Shown here: one piece after another, positions 32,827 through 43,200 of the stretch | How positions within the stretch are numbered: the first letter of the stretch is position 1 | How the letters are laid out: each line of letters starts with the position of its first letter | From: Chitinophagaceae bacterium | GTDB lineage: Bacteria; Bacteroidota; Bacteroidia; Chitinophagales; Chitinophagaceae | Reading direction: 5' to 3' | Length of the DNA: 64,000 bases | NCBI GenBank assembly: GCA_017307755.1 | Contig: JAFKGQ010000007.1 | Span: 372,001 to 436,000 of the forward strand | Translations under genes and position numbers: made by a program | The notes under the pieces: generated by a model | What the model was told of the DNA's origin: nothing | Seen by the model: only the letters and a program-made list of their open reading frames with translations | Databases searched by the model: none

Positions 32827-34221
32827 ATGCTTGCCGGGTCGCGAATACCAATGATTCCTGTAGATGATTTCCCCATACCTCCGTATAGAGATCCTGATGT
32901 TATCCGGGCATGGGAATGGTTCATATCTCTACTCCCTTTGAAAAAATGGCAGGCTCGCAAAGCTTCCATCGAGGAAAGGATAACAGTTAATTTTAAACCG
33001 ACACCACCCTTTTCAGAGCCTTTCTCAAACGGTACAAAGTTCTCTGTCAAAGAAGATCAAATTGGCTGGTACCTTTATCTGCTGGAAACACTCATAAAAG
33101 AACCTCATAAATATGAGTTTGTTCAGGGATCAAGAGTAATACCGATTTTTAAGCGATTGGGCATGGACCTTCCTCTATTAAAGGAGATCAAAGGGGTAGC
33201 TTTGAAAGTGAAAAAATTAATCAACAAAAGGCCATCCGAAGCGGATGCCATTCTATTTGAATTGCTTACAGCATTATTATGGGCAAGAAACGGCTGGCGG
33301 GTAGATTTTATTGAAGAGGATAAAAACGCTAAAACACCCGACTTTGTTGCAAGAAAAGGAAACGAAGAATGGTATGTTGAATGCAAGCGCCAATCAAAAA
33401 CTTCAGACTATGCCGAAAAGGAGAGACTGAAATGGCAAGCAATGATCTCTCATATTAACAAGGACCTGATAGAACAAAATTTACTACTAAATACAGTTTT
33501 TCATGTTGAGCTTTCGAGTTTGCCAGACACTTTTTTAAAGGACACATTTGCTTCGAAACTTCCTTTTATTGTGCAACCTGGCACTGTTGTCTCAAACGAA
33601 TATGTTGATATAGATGTGTCATTTATAGATATACCGTTAATAAAGCAGCATTTACGTCGCTATTTTGTCAAATATCCATCTCCTCAGATGGCCGAATTAA
33701 TAGGCAATAAACCCATTGATAATTTGGGCTTTGCTTCGGGCATGAAAGCTGACTTTATACGGGTCGGCTCCGGGCCGGGAAACAATTTATATGTTCGCGA
33801 TATTGATCAGGCATATGGCGCTTTCTGGCGTTGTGATGCAAGAGAAGCCATCCTTGCGAAAGCCAGAGATATAAAAATGCAATTGGTTTCGGCCCTGGAA
33901 CAATTTCAGCCAGAGCAAAACGTCGTTATTCACATAGGAATTGAAACCTACGAAGGGCCGATTGTCGAACAAGAAAGGCTATTAAAAATTACGGATACAT
34001 TAGATAGAATCGAGCTAAATGGAAAGAAATTGAAATGGGCCTATTGTCATTTCTTTCAGGCTTATTCACATGCAAGTGAAATTTGGACCTTTGATGAAAC
34101 CGTTAATATGATTTCATCCAATCCGCCGTCGGGGCTCCCCCCATTAGTTTCAAAGTTTCTTGTTATTCCGGAAGACGACAGTATTGACAATCTGGCACAT
34201 TGGGAAAGACCCTTGCCTTAA
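32827..34221 (+). CDS. PD-(D/E)XK nuclease-like protein, 464 aa
   Basis: I do not recognise the whole protein. Residues about 140-192 have the layout of a restriction-endonuclease fold: E145 in a helix (ILFELLTALLWARNGW), then D172 in KTPDFVARKG and E185-x-K187 in EWYVECKRQ. The rest is soluble alpha/beta with no membrane segments; the C-terminal half (FVKYPSPQMAELIGN, then VVIHIGIETYEGP) has no motif I know. It is AT-richer than the core genes and stands just after tRNA-Val, in a block that also holds an RloA/RloB pair. A defence or mobile-element nuclease is likely; DNA or RNA as target is unknown. Confidence 0.65.
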   Translation: MLAGSRIPMIPVDDFPIPPYRDPDVIRAWEWFISLLPLKKWQARKASIEERITVNFKPTPPFSEPFSNGTKFSVKEDQIGWYLYLLETLIKEPHKYEFVQGSRVIPIFKRLGMDLPLLKEIKGVALKVKKLINKRPSEADAILFELLTALLWARNGWRVDFIEEDKNAKTPDFVARKGNEEWYVECKRQSKTSDYAEKERLKWQAMISHINKDLIEQNLLLNTVFHVELSSLPDTFLKDTFASKLPFIVQPGTVVSNEYVDIDVSFIDIPLIKQHLRRYFVKYPSPQMAELIGNKPIDNLGFASGMKADFIRVGSGPGNNLYVRDIDQAYGAFWRCDAREAILAKARDIKMQLVSALEQFQPEQNVVIHIGIETYEGPIVEQERLLKITDTLDRIELNGKKLKWAYCHFFQAYSHASEIWTFDETVNMISSNPPSGLPPLVSKFLVIPEDDSIDNLAHWERPLP

Positions 34222-34462
34222 CATGCTAACATGCATTTCTATCGAGCAGGAATTGGTTGTCGATCAGGCTTTGGGCGAACCCATCTTCCCAGGGAAACCG
34301 GTTTCAAAAGAGGTGGAATGGGAACAGGATGCTGTGCAGGAGCGACAAACTAGCCGAAAAATGAAAGGGCCGGAACTGACGGAAAGATGTAGTTAACCGC
34401 TCTCGATAAACTCCTATTTATGATTGCTTTTATCGGGTGTTTATTGTAGCTTGCTGGTTTCC

Positions 34463-35425
34463 ATGGGACAACGAGCCAATTATATTATTAAGGAAGGTAA
34501 TGCAATAACGCTGTACTACAATCACTGGCGGGCGAATGCCATCGCCAGAGACCTCTATCTGGGAGAAGAGCGCTTTGTCGCTTTTGCCAAGGACTGTCAG
34601 CCTGCCGAAGAACTTTTAGAAGAAGCCTGGATCGAAGGGTGTGTGTTGCTCGATTATGACGCCAGGGTGGTGTCCTTCTGGTCCTTGGAATTTCCGGACG
34701 ATACGTCTGTCGTCGACTACTATCTGTCGAAGTTATCCACTAAATGGGCCGGATGGAAGGTTGACTTGTTGAGAAACCGGATGTATGATATTGCCTCCTT
34801 GTTAAGGATCGATTATGTGGCTCAGCAGGAATTGCAAACACCGCACGTCTTTACCACCGAAAAAATCGTGGCCGACAAAGTGGAAGATTGGACGAACGCG
34901 CTTGTTCTGATCCGAGACGATGCCGGCTGGTTTGTTACGAAGACGGGCGACCTGGTCATCGAAACGCTTGTCAGTTATGGACCCGCGATCATCCCGCTGC
35001 TCCTGGTCAAACAACCGTATCCACTACCGAATGAAGGAGACGAGGGAACAGAGGAATGCGTCGTATTCGATTCCATCGAGAAAAAACTATTTGTCAATAA
35101 GAGCTCTTTTGGCCTATGGGAACAATGCCATTCCTTATGGACCGGTTATACCTTCACGATGGGGGACTACGGCTATCTGGACGCATTAACCTTCGCTGGC
35201 ATTGATCATGCTGATCATGCCTTGAATAGTGCCGAAGTTGAAGCGCAATTCCAGCATCTTGTCCAACTACGAGAAGACTTTGATCCGAATGAACTTGCTG
35301 AACGGATCCGGCAGGATCACAACGATGTTCAATTTAATCCCCAGTTTTTCGATGCTACGCAACCTTCAAAAACACTGGTCGAACGGCTTACCTTGCGCCT
35401 ACGAAATTTGCTCGGGCGGAAGTAA
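34463..35425 (+). CDS. Conserved protein of unknown function, 320 aa
   Basis: The ATG at 34463 (MGQRANYIIKEGNAITLYYN) is preferred over a TTG 13 codons upstream. The start reads like a family in which the N-terminus describes strands around HWRANAIARDLYLGEERF. No signal peptide or membrane segment; many Trp and acidic residues (LDYDARVVSFWSLEFPDD). Function unknown. It lies in the accessory block between two tRNA genes, with 240 bases upstream that hold a short unrecognised frame only. Confidence 0.65.
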   Translation: MGQRANYIIKEGNAITLYYNHWRANAIARDLYLGEERFVAFAKDCQPAEELLEEAWIEGCVLLDYDARVVSFWSLEFPDDTSVVDYYLSKLSTKWAGWKVDLLRNRMYDIASLLRIDYVAQQELQTPHVFTTEKIVADKVEDWTNALVLIRDDAGWFVTKTGDLVIETLVSYGPAIIPLLLVKQPYPLPNEGDEGTEECVVFDSIEKKLFVNKSSFGLWEQCHSLWTGYTFTMGDYGYLDALTFAGIDHADHALNSAEVEAQFQHLVQLREDFDPNELAERIRQDHNDVQFNPQFFDATQPSKTLVERLTLRLRNLLGRK

Positions 35426-35498
35426 TAGCGGTTGGTGTTGTATGGTAGCCTTGTAATCACAGTCAAGCTCGTCAGGTCATCGCCCTGTCGCTTCCTAA

Positions 35499-35645
35499 TT
35501 AAGTTCTCGAGTCTTTTGCCAATTTCTCTTTTAAAGGCAGATCGCTGTCCCTCTGTTGCTGATCTTCCAGCGCCACCGTCCCCAATGAAATGATCTCATT
35601 CATTCCGATTTTCGGCATCAGGGAGATGGCGTCAGTAATCAATTT
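35499..35645 (-). pseudogene. C-terminal gene remnant
   Basis: On the minus strand an open stretch without a proper start encodes KLITDAISLMPKIG and continues with MNEIISLGTVALEDQQQ and PLKEKLAKDSRT, stopping with TAA at 35499-35501. The regular helical pattern suggests a true protein end. It is cut off by a TGA at its 5' side, next to the rloA operators. Family not recognised; it may be the end of a lost regulator. Confidence 0.4.
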
Positions 35646-35648
35646 TAC

Positions 35649-35661
35649 GTGAACATTTCAC
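35649..35661. promoter_or_regulatory. GTGA-N5-TCAC site, distal
   Basis: GTGA, five bases, TCAC. The same half-sites and spacing recur in the larger palindrome at 35714-35740, 72 bp away centre to centre. Confidence 0.4.
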
Positions 35662-35713
35662 CCAAATCACTTTCAAATGCCGTGTATTTGTCAAAATATC
35701 AACTATTTTATAT

Positions 35714-35740
35714 ACATTGCGTGAAAATGTCACGCAATGT
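35714..35740. promoter_or_regulatory. Palindromic operator overlapping the rloA start codon
   Basis: ACATTGCGTGA (35714-35724), five bases, TCACGCAATGT (35730-35740): an 11-bp perfect inverted repeat. The last bases include the ATG at 35737. A TTTG at 35687-35690 with TATA at 35711 could be the promoter, so a bound protein would block both initiation and the start region. Confidence 0.6.
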
Positions 35741-37095
35741 TGATACGTTTTTTCGTGAAAAACCTCTTCTCGTTTCGAGAATTGACGGAATTTAATATGC
35801 TTCCGGGCCGAATTGGAAGAATGCCTTTTCATGTTTATAAGCATAAGCATATGGCATTGTTAAAACTAAATGCCATGTATGGGGCCAATGGAGCGGGAAA
35901 AAGTAATTTAATCAAATCACTGGCCCTCCTCAGCTATTTTGTTGACACGGGCAATCTGCCGATTGAGCTGCTGACCGAAACCTTCAAATTCGATAAAGAA
36001 AGTCGGAAAAAAGACGTGTACCTGGGCGTGGAATTTATCAAAGATGACATTCCCTACTATTATAGCATTACCCTTAACCAAGGAATCATTGTAGAAGAAG
36101 AGCTACTGATCAGTGGCCTGGATAACAAAAAGGATGTTTCTTTGTATCTACGAACCGATACAATAGGAGAAAAAAACCTTCAGTTGACCTTTTCCCAGGA
36201 GGTAATGAATGATAAGGAGGCTGCTGTTTTTCCATTATTTCTAAAGAACGAAGTATTGGAAAGAAATAAGCCCGTGCTGTTTTATATGGCGAGTAGGAAA
36301 AACAAGGTCTTTGACCCCTACAAGAAGGCGCTTGAGTGGCTCACCCGTGATTTGGTTCCTATTATGCCTTTCTCAAAGCCAAGTGGTTTGCCCTTGCAAC
36401 TCGAACAGGATAAGGGCTTTTATCAATTTGCGGCTGAAGTCATGAAATCCTTCCAGACCGGCATTCAATCTCTTTTGGTGGATACCACAACGATCGAGGA
36501 TTTTTTTGGGGAAGACGATAAGCAGCAAGCCGAAAGAATCACGGCGGAATTAAAAGCGAATCCCACGAAGGTTCGTCCGTTTAGAACGGAACATGAGGAA
36601 ATACTTTTTGTACTAATAGACAACAGAGCGTATGCCAAAAGATTGTATTTTTTGCATGACTCGGATGGTGGTGTTGAAAAATTCACAGCTGCGGAAGAAT
36701 CTGACGGCACCAGACGCTTACTGGACTACCTGCCCGCTTTTTATGCCGCCATCAAAGCCCAACGAACCTATTTAATCGACGAAATAGAAAGAAGTATACA
36801 TCCTCTATTGATCAAAGAACTGATAAAAAAGTTCTCCCATGATGAATCGACTCACGGGCAGCTGATTTTCTCGACCCATGAGTCTAATTTGCTGGATCAG
36901 GATATTTTTCGCCCAGATGAAATTTGGTTTGCGGAGAAAAACAACGGTGCGACGGAACTTTATCCATTGAGCGATTTTAAAGAACATCATACTATCGATA
37001 TCCGAAAAGGGTATCTGAATGGTCGATATGGCGGCATCCCCTTCTTAGGGAATTTAAAAGATCTAAACTGGGATAAGTATGCCGAAGCCAATTAA
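35737..37095 (+). CDS. AAA family ATPase, RloA/AbiLi-like
   Basis: A 452-residue ABC/SMC-type ATPase. Walker A is GANGAGKS (G49-S56). The C-terminal part has Walker B in YLIDEIERSIHP and the switch histidine in FSTHESNLLDQDIF. The first strands (MLIRFFVKNLFSFRELTEF) are the usual start of this AAA_15-like family. It overlaps the RloB gene by 17 bp, so the two are translationally coupled. ATPase-RloB pairs are known as the AbiL/RloAB phage-defence type: the ATPase senses or gates, and the partner carries the nuclease-like domain. The trigger is unknown. Confidence 0.88.
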   Translation: MLIRFFVKNLFSFRELTEFNMLPGRIGRMPFHVYKHKHMALLKLNAMYGANGAGKSNLIKSLALLSYFVDTGNLPIELLTETFKFDKESRKKDVYLGVEFIKDDIPYYYSITLNQGIIVEEELLISGLDNKKDVSLYLRTDTIGEKNLQLTFSQEVMNDKEAAVFPLFLKNEVLERNKPVLFYMASRKNKVFDPYKKALEWLTRDLVPIMPFSKPSGLPLQLEQDKGFYQFAAEVMKSFQTGIQSLLVDTTTIEDFFGEDDKQQAERITAELKANPTKVRPFRTEHEEILFVLIDNRAYAKRLYFLHDSDGGVEKFTAAEESDGTRRLLDYLPAFYAAIKAQRTYLIDEIERSIHPLLIKELIKKFSHDESTHGQLIFSTHESNLLDQDIFRPDEIWFAEKNNGATELYPLSDFKEHHTIDIRKGYLNGRYGGIPFLGNLKDLNWDKYAEAN

Positions 37096-37726
37096 GTTCA
37101 CCTATGAAAAGAAAGTTGCCTTCAGGGATGCTTTTTTCTTCATCATCATATGTGAAGGTAAAAATCGAGAGCCCCATTATTTCCGCTTTTTTGATGGTCT
37201 ATCCTCCCGGGTAAAGGTCGTGCCGGTGGAAAGCGGTGTAGGGAGTGCCCCGAAATTATTGATAGATAATGCAATACGAAAAGAGGAAGAGCTTGACGCC
37301 AGGGCCGAGAGAGACCGGGTTTGGTTTGTCATCGATACGGACAGGTGGCGAAACCAATTGCATGAGATCAGACAAGCTTGCGAAACGCACCCCCATTGGA
37401 GAGTTGCCCAGAGCAATCCTTGCTTTGAAGTATGGTTGTATTTTCATGCGAAAGCACACTTGCCGGCATTGAACGATATTTCGCAGTGCAACCATTGGAA
37501 ACCTCATTTGCCGACCGTTATTCAGGGTGGTTTTAATTCCGATTTTCATCCGGTAGCGATCGAGACCGCTATCGCTCACGCCAAGGCGTCTTACCAGGCA
37601 ACGGGTTATTTCCCCGAGCCGGGCAGTACCGATCTCTGGAAATTGGGGGAAGAGCTACTGCCCTTGATCAAAAAAGACCTGGATGCATTAAAAGGTCGTT
37701 TTCCTGCACCGATCGTGATTGGTTGA
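37079..37726 (+). CDS. RloB family protein, AbiLii-like
   Basis: A 215-residue protein with the RloB pattern: FIIICEGKNREPHYFRFFDG near the N-terminus (a TOPRIM-like acidic strand), VWFVIDTDRW in the middle, and SNPCFEVWLYFH, which is highly characteristic. TOPRIM-like acidic residues (Glu of CEGK, Asp of DTD) point to metal-dependent nucleic-acid cleavage. It is the second gene of the RloA/RloB operon, with a 17-bp overlap. After it, 37727-38164 (440 bases) is AT-rich with no gene that I can support. Confidence 0.88.
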   Translation: MPKPIKFTYEKKVAFRDAFFFIIICEGKNREPHYFRFFDGLSSRVKVVPVESGVGSAPKLLIDNAIRKEEELDARAERDRVWFVIDTDRWRNQLHEIRQACETHPHWRVAQSNPCFEVWLYFHAKAHLPALNDISQCNHWKPHLPTVIQGGFNSDFHPVAIETAIAHAKASYQATGYFPEPGSTDLWKLGEELLPLIKKDLDALKGRFPAPIVIG

Positions 37727-38164
37727 CATGGTAATTATTTTATTTTAGCCTTGCGCGTGTTTGTCACTCCTTTGTCTCCCCACCTAAGAATTAGGGTCCA
37801 TTCGTAGCAGGATTCATCCGCAATCACAACTAGACTTCTTGGCTCGAGAAGTACTTCCGCCTTTCTACGTGTCGCCCATGACATAAAAGTAGTTTTTTTG
37901 AAATAAAAGCTATGGTTTATATATTTTTTGCATTAAAAATGATGCAAATATGATTTGCAGCTCATGCAATAATGGTCGTTAGGCGGCGCCCAGATCACCT
38001 CGTCTTAAGATAAAACTAGGTTTTTTGTATTTTTTTGAATTTTCCCTTACCTTCGCGTTCCATTTTTCTCAGATCAGACATCAGAAAAATGTTCAGGGCG
38101 CAAACGATTCAACTAAATTTGCCTCCGTACCTTGGACCTGGCCTCGGCCGAAGGTCCATATCAA

Positions 38165-38237
<73 letters not shown>

Positions 38238-38245
38238 CTGAAAAT

Positions 38246-38285
38246 AAAGCACTTAGAAGCGAAAGTTTTTAGGTGCTTTTTTTTT
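38246..38285 (+). terminator. Intrinsic terminator of tRNA-Lys(CTT)
   Basis: AAAGCAC (38246-38252) pairs with GTGCTTT (38273-38279), followed by further T. It lies 25 bp before the sigma factor gene, which therefore has little room for its own promoter. Confidence 0.75.
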
Positions 38286-38310
38286 ATAACTTAGCTTACC
38301 ATCGATTAAC

Positions 38311-38907
38311 ATGTCAGCTTCTATACCCTACATAGAAACAGAGCTATTGCGTAAAATTGCCGAAGGCGATGAGGCGGCATTTAGTATTTTATTTGACAAG
38401 TACCACGTCAGGGTCTTCGATTATCTGGTCGTTATCACCAAAGCCAAAGAGGCGGCCGAAGAACTGTTGATGGATATCTTCCTAAAACTTTGGCTAGGAA
38501 GAGAATGGATAACGGAAATAAAAGATGTTGAAGCATTTCTTAAAAAAGTAGCGTATAATAAAGCCATCGATTTTATACGCTATACGGCAAGACATAAAAA
38601 ACTCCAGGATATTATTGCCAGAGAGGTGGCTTATACTCCTGGTCAGTCGCCGGTGGATACCCTGGCGGAAAAGGATTATCAAAAGATCATACAGAAGGCC
38701 GTCGACGGATTGTCCCCTCAACGCCGGCAGGTGTATACCCTGAGCCGCAGCCACGGCCTCACCCATGATGAAATCGCCCACGAATTGAACCTCTCCGTCA
38801 GTACCGTAAAAAACCATTCCAAAGCGGCCCTCAAATCGATAAAGGCATTCCTAAAGGAAAACAATATCTCCGGCATCACCTTCCTGCTGTTTTTCCTCCA
38901 ACATTAA
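38311..38907 (+). CDS. ECF RNA polymerase sigma factor (first of the SusCD-ABC-MutS locus)
   Basis: A 198-residue ECF sigma factor. Region 2 spans about 10-85 (FSILFDKYHVRVFDYLVVIT, VEAFLKKVAYNKAIDFIRYT). Region 4 spans about 120-185, with the helix-turn-helix in LTHDEIAHELNLSVSTVKNH. The hydrophobic end (ITFLLFFLQH) is common in Bacteroidota sigmas paired with FecR. A FecR gene follows after 76 bp, so it probably drives the downstream SusC/SusD genes once released. First gene of a row of twelve on the same strand. Confidence 0.94.
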   Translation: MSASIPYIETELLRKIAEGDEAAFSILFDKYHVRVFDYLVVITKAKEAAEELLMDIFLKLWLGREWITEIKDVEAFLKKVAYNKAIDFIRYTARHKKLQDIIAREVAYTPGQSPVDTLAEKDYQKIIQKAVDGLSPQRRQVYTLSRSHGLTHDEIAHELNLSVSTVKNHSKAALKSIKAFLKENNISGITFLLFFLQH

Positions 38908-38983
38908 ATTTTTTTAAAAAAACTCATTTTTCATTAGCCCCTGCCCTATGTGATAATCGTCTTCTCCTCAGAAGGCTTAATAT

Positions 38984-40201
38984 ATGTCAAGTAACCCCAT
39001 ACGGCTGCAACACCTTTTTGACAAGTATGTCCACAATGCCTGTACACCGGAAGAGCTGAAAGAGCTCTGGCAACTGGCGGGGGAACTGTCGGAGAACGAT
39101 CCCATTATGGACGACATCAGGGATTTATGGGATACAAAGAAGCCCTCGCCCCATACCCTGAATAGCGAGGACAGCAAGATATTATTGAGCAAGATCATGG
39201 GGAAGGCAAAGATCGTGGATATAGATTATGCGAACATCGGCCACGGACAGCATCAACGGTCTATATGGAAAAGGGTTGCTGTCGCGGCTTGCTTTACGGG
39301 CCTGATAGTCGCAGGAGGAATATACTTTTTGAGGTCCGGGTCGGGCGCTAAAAATGCAGGCATACCTGCTCCTGTCGCATTACATGACGCCCAGCCGGGC
39401 GGCAATAAAGCTATATTGACCCTTGGCAACGGCTCGCAGATCGTATTGGCGGCAGCAGCCAAAGGACAGCTTGCCCGACAGGGAGGTTCACAAGTTGTAA
39501 AGACCGACAGCGGGAATCTGACCTACACCCACTCGAAAGAAGGAAGTGCCGAAGTCGTAAATAATACGCTCTCCACCCCCCGGGGAGGCAAGTATGGGTT
39601 GACGTTGGCCGACGGGACGCAAGTATGGCTGAACGCATCTTCCTCGATCACTTATCCAACGGCTTTCACCGGCGGGGAACGGGTTGTCTCTATAACAGGC
39701 GAAGCCTATTTCGAAGTAGCGAAGAATGCGGGAAAACCTTTTCATGTCAGAGCGGGCGACGTCGATGTAGAAGTCCTGGGCACGCATTTTAACATCAATG
39801 CCTACAGCGATGAGCCAACAATAAAGACCACGCTCCTGGAAGGTTCGGTAAGGGTCAGCAAAGGCAGCAGCCACCGGGTCCTGCTGCCGGGGCAACAGGT
39901 GCTGACCGGCAAAGGCAATACGCTTGTACTCGGTACCGATGTCGATACAGAAATGGAAGTTGCCTGGAAAAATAATGAATTCAATTTTAAGGATGTCGAT
40001 CTAAAGACGGTGTTGCGGCAGTTGTCACGATGGTATGACCTGGATATTGTATACCAGGATGGCGCTCCCGTAAACACGCGTTTTGAAGGGGCGCTCCCCA
40101 TGAATGCCATGGCGTCCCAGGTGTTAAGTGTTTTGGAAAAAAACGGTGTCCGCTTCCGGCTCGATGGCAAACAGCTGACCATATTACCTATCCTCCCATA
40201 A
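38984..40201 (+). CDS. FecR family anti-sigma factor
   Basis: A 405-residue inner-membrane regulator. The cytosolic N-terminus (about 1-85) would hold the sigma factor. One membrane segment follows (VAVAACFTGLIVAGGIYFL). The periplasmic FecR domain is marked by LSTPRGGKYGLTLADGTQVW and YPTAFTGGERVVSITGEAYF. A C-terminal DUF4974 domain (FNFKDVDLKTVLRQLSRWYD) would contact the STN domain of the next gene's product. Thus ligand binding by SusC can release the sigma factor. Confidence 0.95.
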   Translation: MSSNPIRLQHLFDKYVHNACTPEELKELWQLAGELSENDPIMDDIRDLWDTKKPSPHTLNSEDSKILLSKIMGKAKIVDIDYANIGHGQHQRSIWKRVAVAACFTGLIVAGGIYFLRSGSGAKNAGIPAPVALHDAQPGGNKAILTLGNGSQIVLAAAAKGQLARQGGSQVVKTDSGNLTYTHSKEGSAEVVNNTLSTPRGGKYGLTLADGTQVWLNASSSITYPTAFTGGERVVSITGEAYFEVAKNAGKPFHVRAGDVDVEVLGTHFNINAYSDEPTIKTTLLEGSVRVSKGSSHRVLLPGQQVLTGKGNTLVLGTDVDTEMEVAWKNNEFNFKDVDLKTVLRQLSRWYDLDIVYQDGAPVNTRFEGALPMNAMASQVLSVLEKNGVRFRLDGKQLTILPILP

Positions 40202-40298
40202 CCAGCAGCCCTATCCTTTATTTTCCCTGCGGTAACAACGGACAAACACCTCCGGGCTGTTTGTTACGGATGATTTGCTCATACCAAGAAAGTTGAAC

Positions 40299-43200
40299 AT
40301 GCAAAAAACTAACTGCGTTATCAGAAAGCTCCTCATTTTTTTCCTGGCTACCGTACCCGTCATCGGGATGGCACAGACGGTCAGCTTTAAAGGCAACAAC
40401 GTCCCATTAAAAAAAGTGTTCTCGGAAATAAAAAAACAGACGGGCTATACATTCTTTTATAAGCCGGTGCTGTTGGAAAACGCAGAAAAGGTGACGCTCG
40501 ATATTCATGATATGCCGCTGGATGATGCGCTGGAATTATTGTTTAGCAACCAGCCCATTACTTACTCTTATGTGGGAAAGATCATTACGCTCTCAAAAAA
40601 GGCGCCGGTCTTTGTCATTGCAGACAGTGCAACGAAAGCCAGACAGTCGTTTGTCGTATCCGGTACTGTCCACAACAGTGCCGGTCAACCGCTGGACGGC
40701 GCCAGTGTGGCCGTGCAGCGCACAGGCAAAGGCACCATTACCAATGCCAGGGGAGAGTTTACCCTAAAAAATCCGTCGCCGGCTGACACGCTGAGGGTCA
40801 GCTTTATCGGATACAATTCCACAAAAGTTCCCATATCCGGGCAAACCCATCTGAGCATCGTATTAAATAATGCCAGCAATCAGCTGGATGAAGTGGTCAT
40901 GCAGGCGTATAGCAGGACGAGCCAGCGTTTTGCTACAGGAGATATCACAAAGGTCACGGCAGCGGAAATAGAACGGCAGCCCGTCATGAACCCCTTGCTG
41001 GCCTTACAGGGACGAGTACCCGGTCTGATTGTGACCCCTACCACGGGCTTTGCCAGCAGCCCCGTCTCCATACAGATACGGGGTCTTAACTCTCTCAATA
41101 GCCAGGTGCCTACCGACCCCTTATATGTGATCGACGGTGTGCCGTTGTCCGTGCTGCCGCTAAAGTCTCTCGATGCCGGAGGACTGGGAGGAGGCGATCC
41201 CACTACCCGTGTGTCTTCGGGTTTTATTCAACAGGTGGGGATAAACGGTTCATTTGCAACCCAGACAACAGGAGGGCAAAGCCTGCTGTTCAGTATCAAC
41301 CCCGAAGATATTGAAAGCATCGAAATATTAAAAGATGCCGATGCTACCGCTGTTTATGGGTCACGCGGCAGCAACGGGGTGATCCTGATCACGACAAAGA
41401 AAGGGAAACCGGGCGCAACCCAATTCAATTTTCATATCGACCCGCCCTTTTTAAGTTTTGGGAAACCCACCAGCTATCTGAAAATGCTCGATACAAGGCA
41501 GTACCTGGAAATGCGCCGCGAGGGGTTCAAAAACGATGGCACCATCCCTACCCTGCTGAACGCGCCCGACCTCCTGTTATGGGATACCACCCGCTACACC
41601 GATTGGCAAAAAAAGACCAACGGGGGCCTGGCAAGAAGTCTGAATATTACGACAGGCGTTTCCGGCGGCACCGATCAGACGGCCTATCGTATCAATGCTA
41701 ATTATACAAAGCTTACCAATACTTCCAATATATCCGGCTCTACCCAACGGGCTACCATGGCCGCCAACTTCAATAGCAGCACCCGCGACCGTAAATTTTC
41801 ATTCAATCTCAGTTCACAATTTTCTTATTCCTATGTGGATGTCATTCCCCCAGTAGTCAATCCCTGGTTTGCACCCAATGCACCCCCTATCTTTGATAAA
41901 AAGGGCAATCCAAATTGGGCGGACTGGAGCGCAGGAGGCCTGCTCGGTAATTATTCCTATCCTTTTGCCGGATACCTGTCGCCCGCCAACCCGCAATCGA
42001 CCACTACCACTAACAATAGCCTGCTGTTGAGCTACAAGCCATTCAAGGGGCTTGTGATCAGCACGATATTAGGGTACAACTTTTCCTACAATTCCACCAG
42101 GAGCTTCCGGACCATTGCAGCGCAAAGTCCTTATATAGCTAACAGAACAGGCAGCGCCACGTTCAATATCACCCAAAATTCCGGATGGACCATCAACCCC
42201 CAGGTGACCTATACTACCAGGCTGAGCAAGGGAGAACTGCAGCTTAGTTTGATCGCAACGGAACAGTATATAGCTACCAATGGCAGCAATCAGACAGGTA
42301 GCGGCTATATCAGCGATATCCTGCTGGGCTCGGTCAGTAATGCTCCATACACCGCTTCCGAGAATGCCTCAAGCCAATCCAGGAACGCCAGCTTTATAGG
42401 CGCCGTCAACTATATCTATGACAAAAAATATATCATCAATCTCAACGGGACGAGACAGGGTTCTTCTAAATTCGGTCCCGACAATAAATATGGGAATTTC
42501 GGTTCCGTCGGGGCCGCCTGGATCGCTTCGGAAGAAGACTGGCTGAAAAAAATGCTGCCGTCGCAAATCAGCTTTCTGAAATTCAGAGGCAGCTATGGAC
42601 TCACCGGCAGCGACGGGATTGCGGAATATCAATATCTCGCCTTATGGCAGATAGGAACACCGGCGTCCACCGGCGGATATGATGGGAACATTGTGCTTAC
42701 CCCCTCCGTCCGGCCCAACCAAAAATACAAATGGGAAAATAACACAAAGCTGGAAGGCGCCATGGATCTCGGTCTGTTGAAGGACAGAATATCCATGGGT
42801 GTACGGTATTACCGCAACCGTGTCTCCAACCAGCTGACAACCTATCCGACACCCGGGTTCTTAAATTCCTTCTACATCAACAACCTGATAACGAATGTCC
42901 CCTTGCTGTTGCAAAACAGCGGATGGGAAGGGGAGGTACGGGCAAAGCTGGTAACAGAAAAGGATTTTAATCTTTTTGCCGTTTTTAATATCAGCCGTAA
43001 CAAAAATGTATTGCTCTCCTTCCCCGGGCTCGCTACTTCTCCCTACGCAAGCACTTATGCCATCGGGTTGTCCCTGAACGCGGTCGCCTTGTTGCATTCC
43101 CTTGGCACCGACCCGCTCTCCGGTCTTCCTTCCTTTCAAGACTTTAACCACAATGGGATCATCGACATAAACAGCAATTATAAATATCCGCCCGTTGGCA

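Noticed and set aside
34160..34396. A 78-codon frame after the PD-(D/E)XK-like gene
   Set aside because: It starts within the upstream gene, has no family resemblance and no start signal; probably non-coding.
37975..37995. GTTAGGC resembling an integron core site
   Set aside because: No partner core site occurs within the normal distance and no integron integrase is present.
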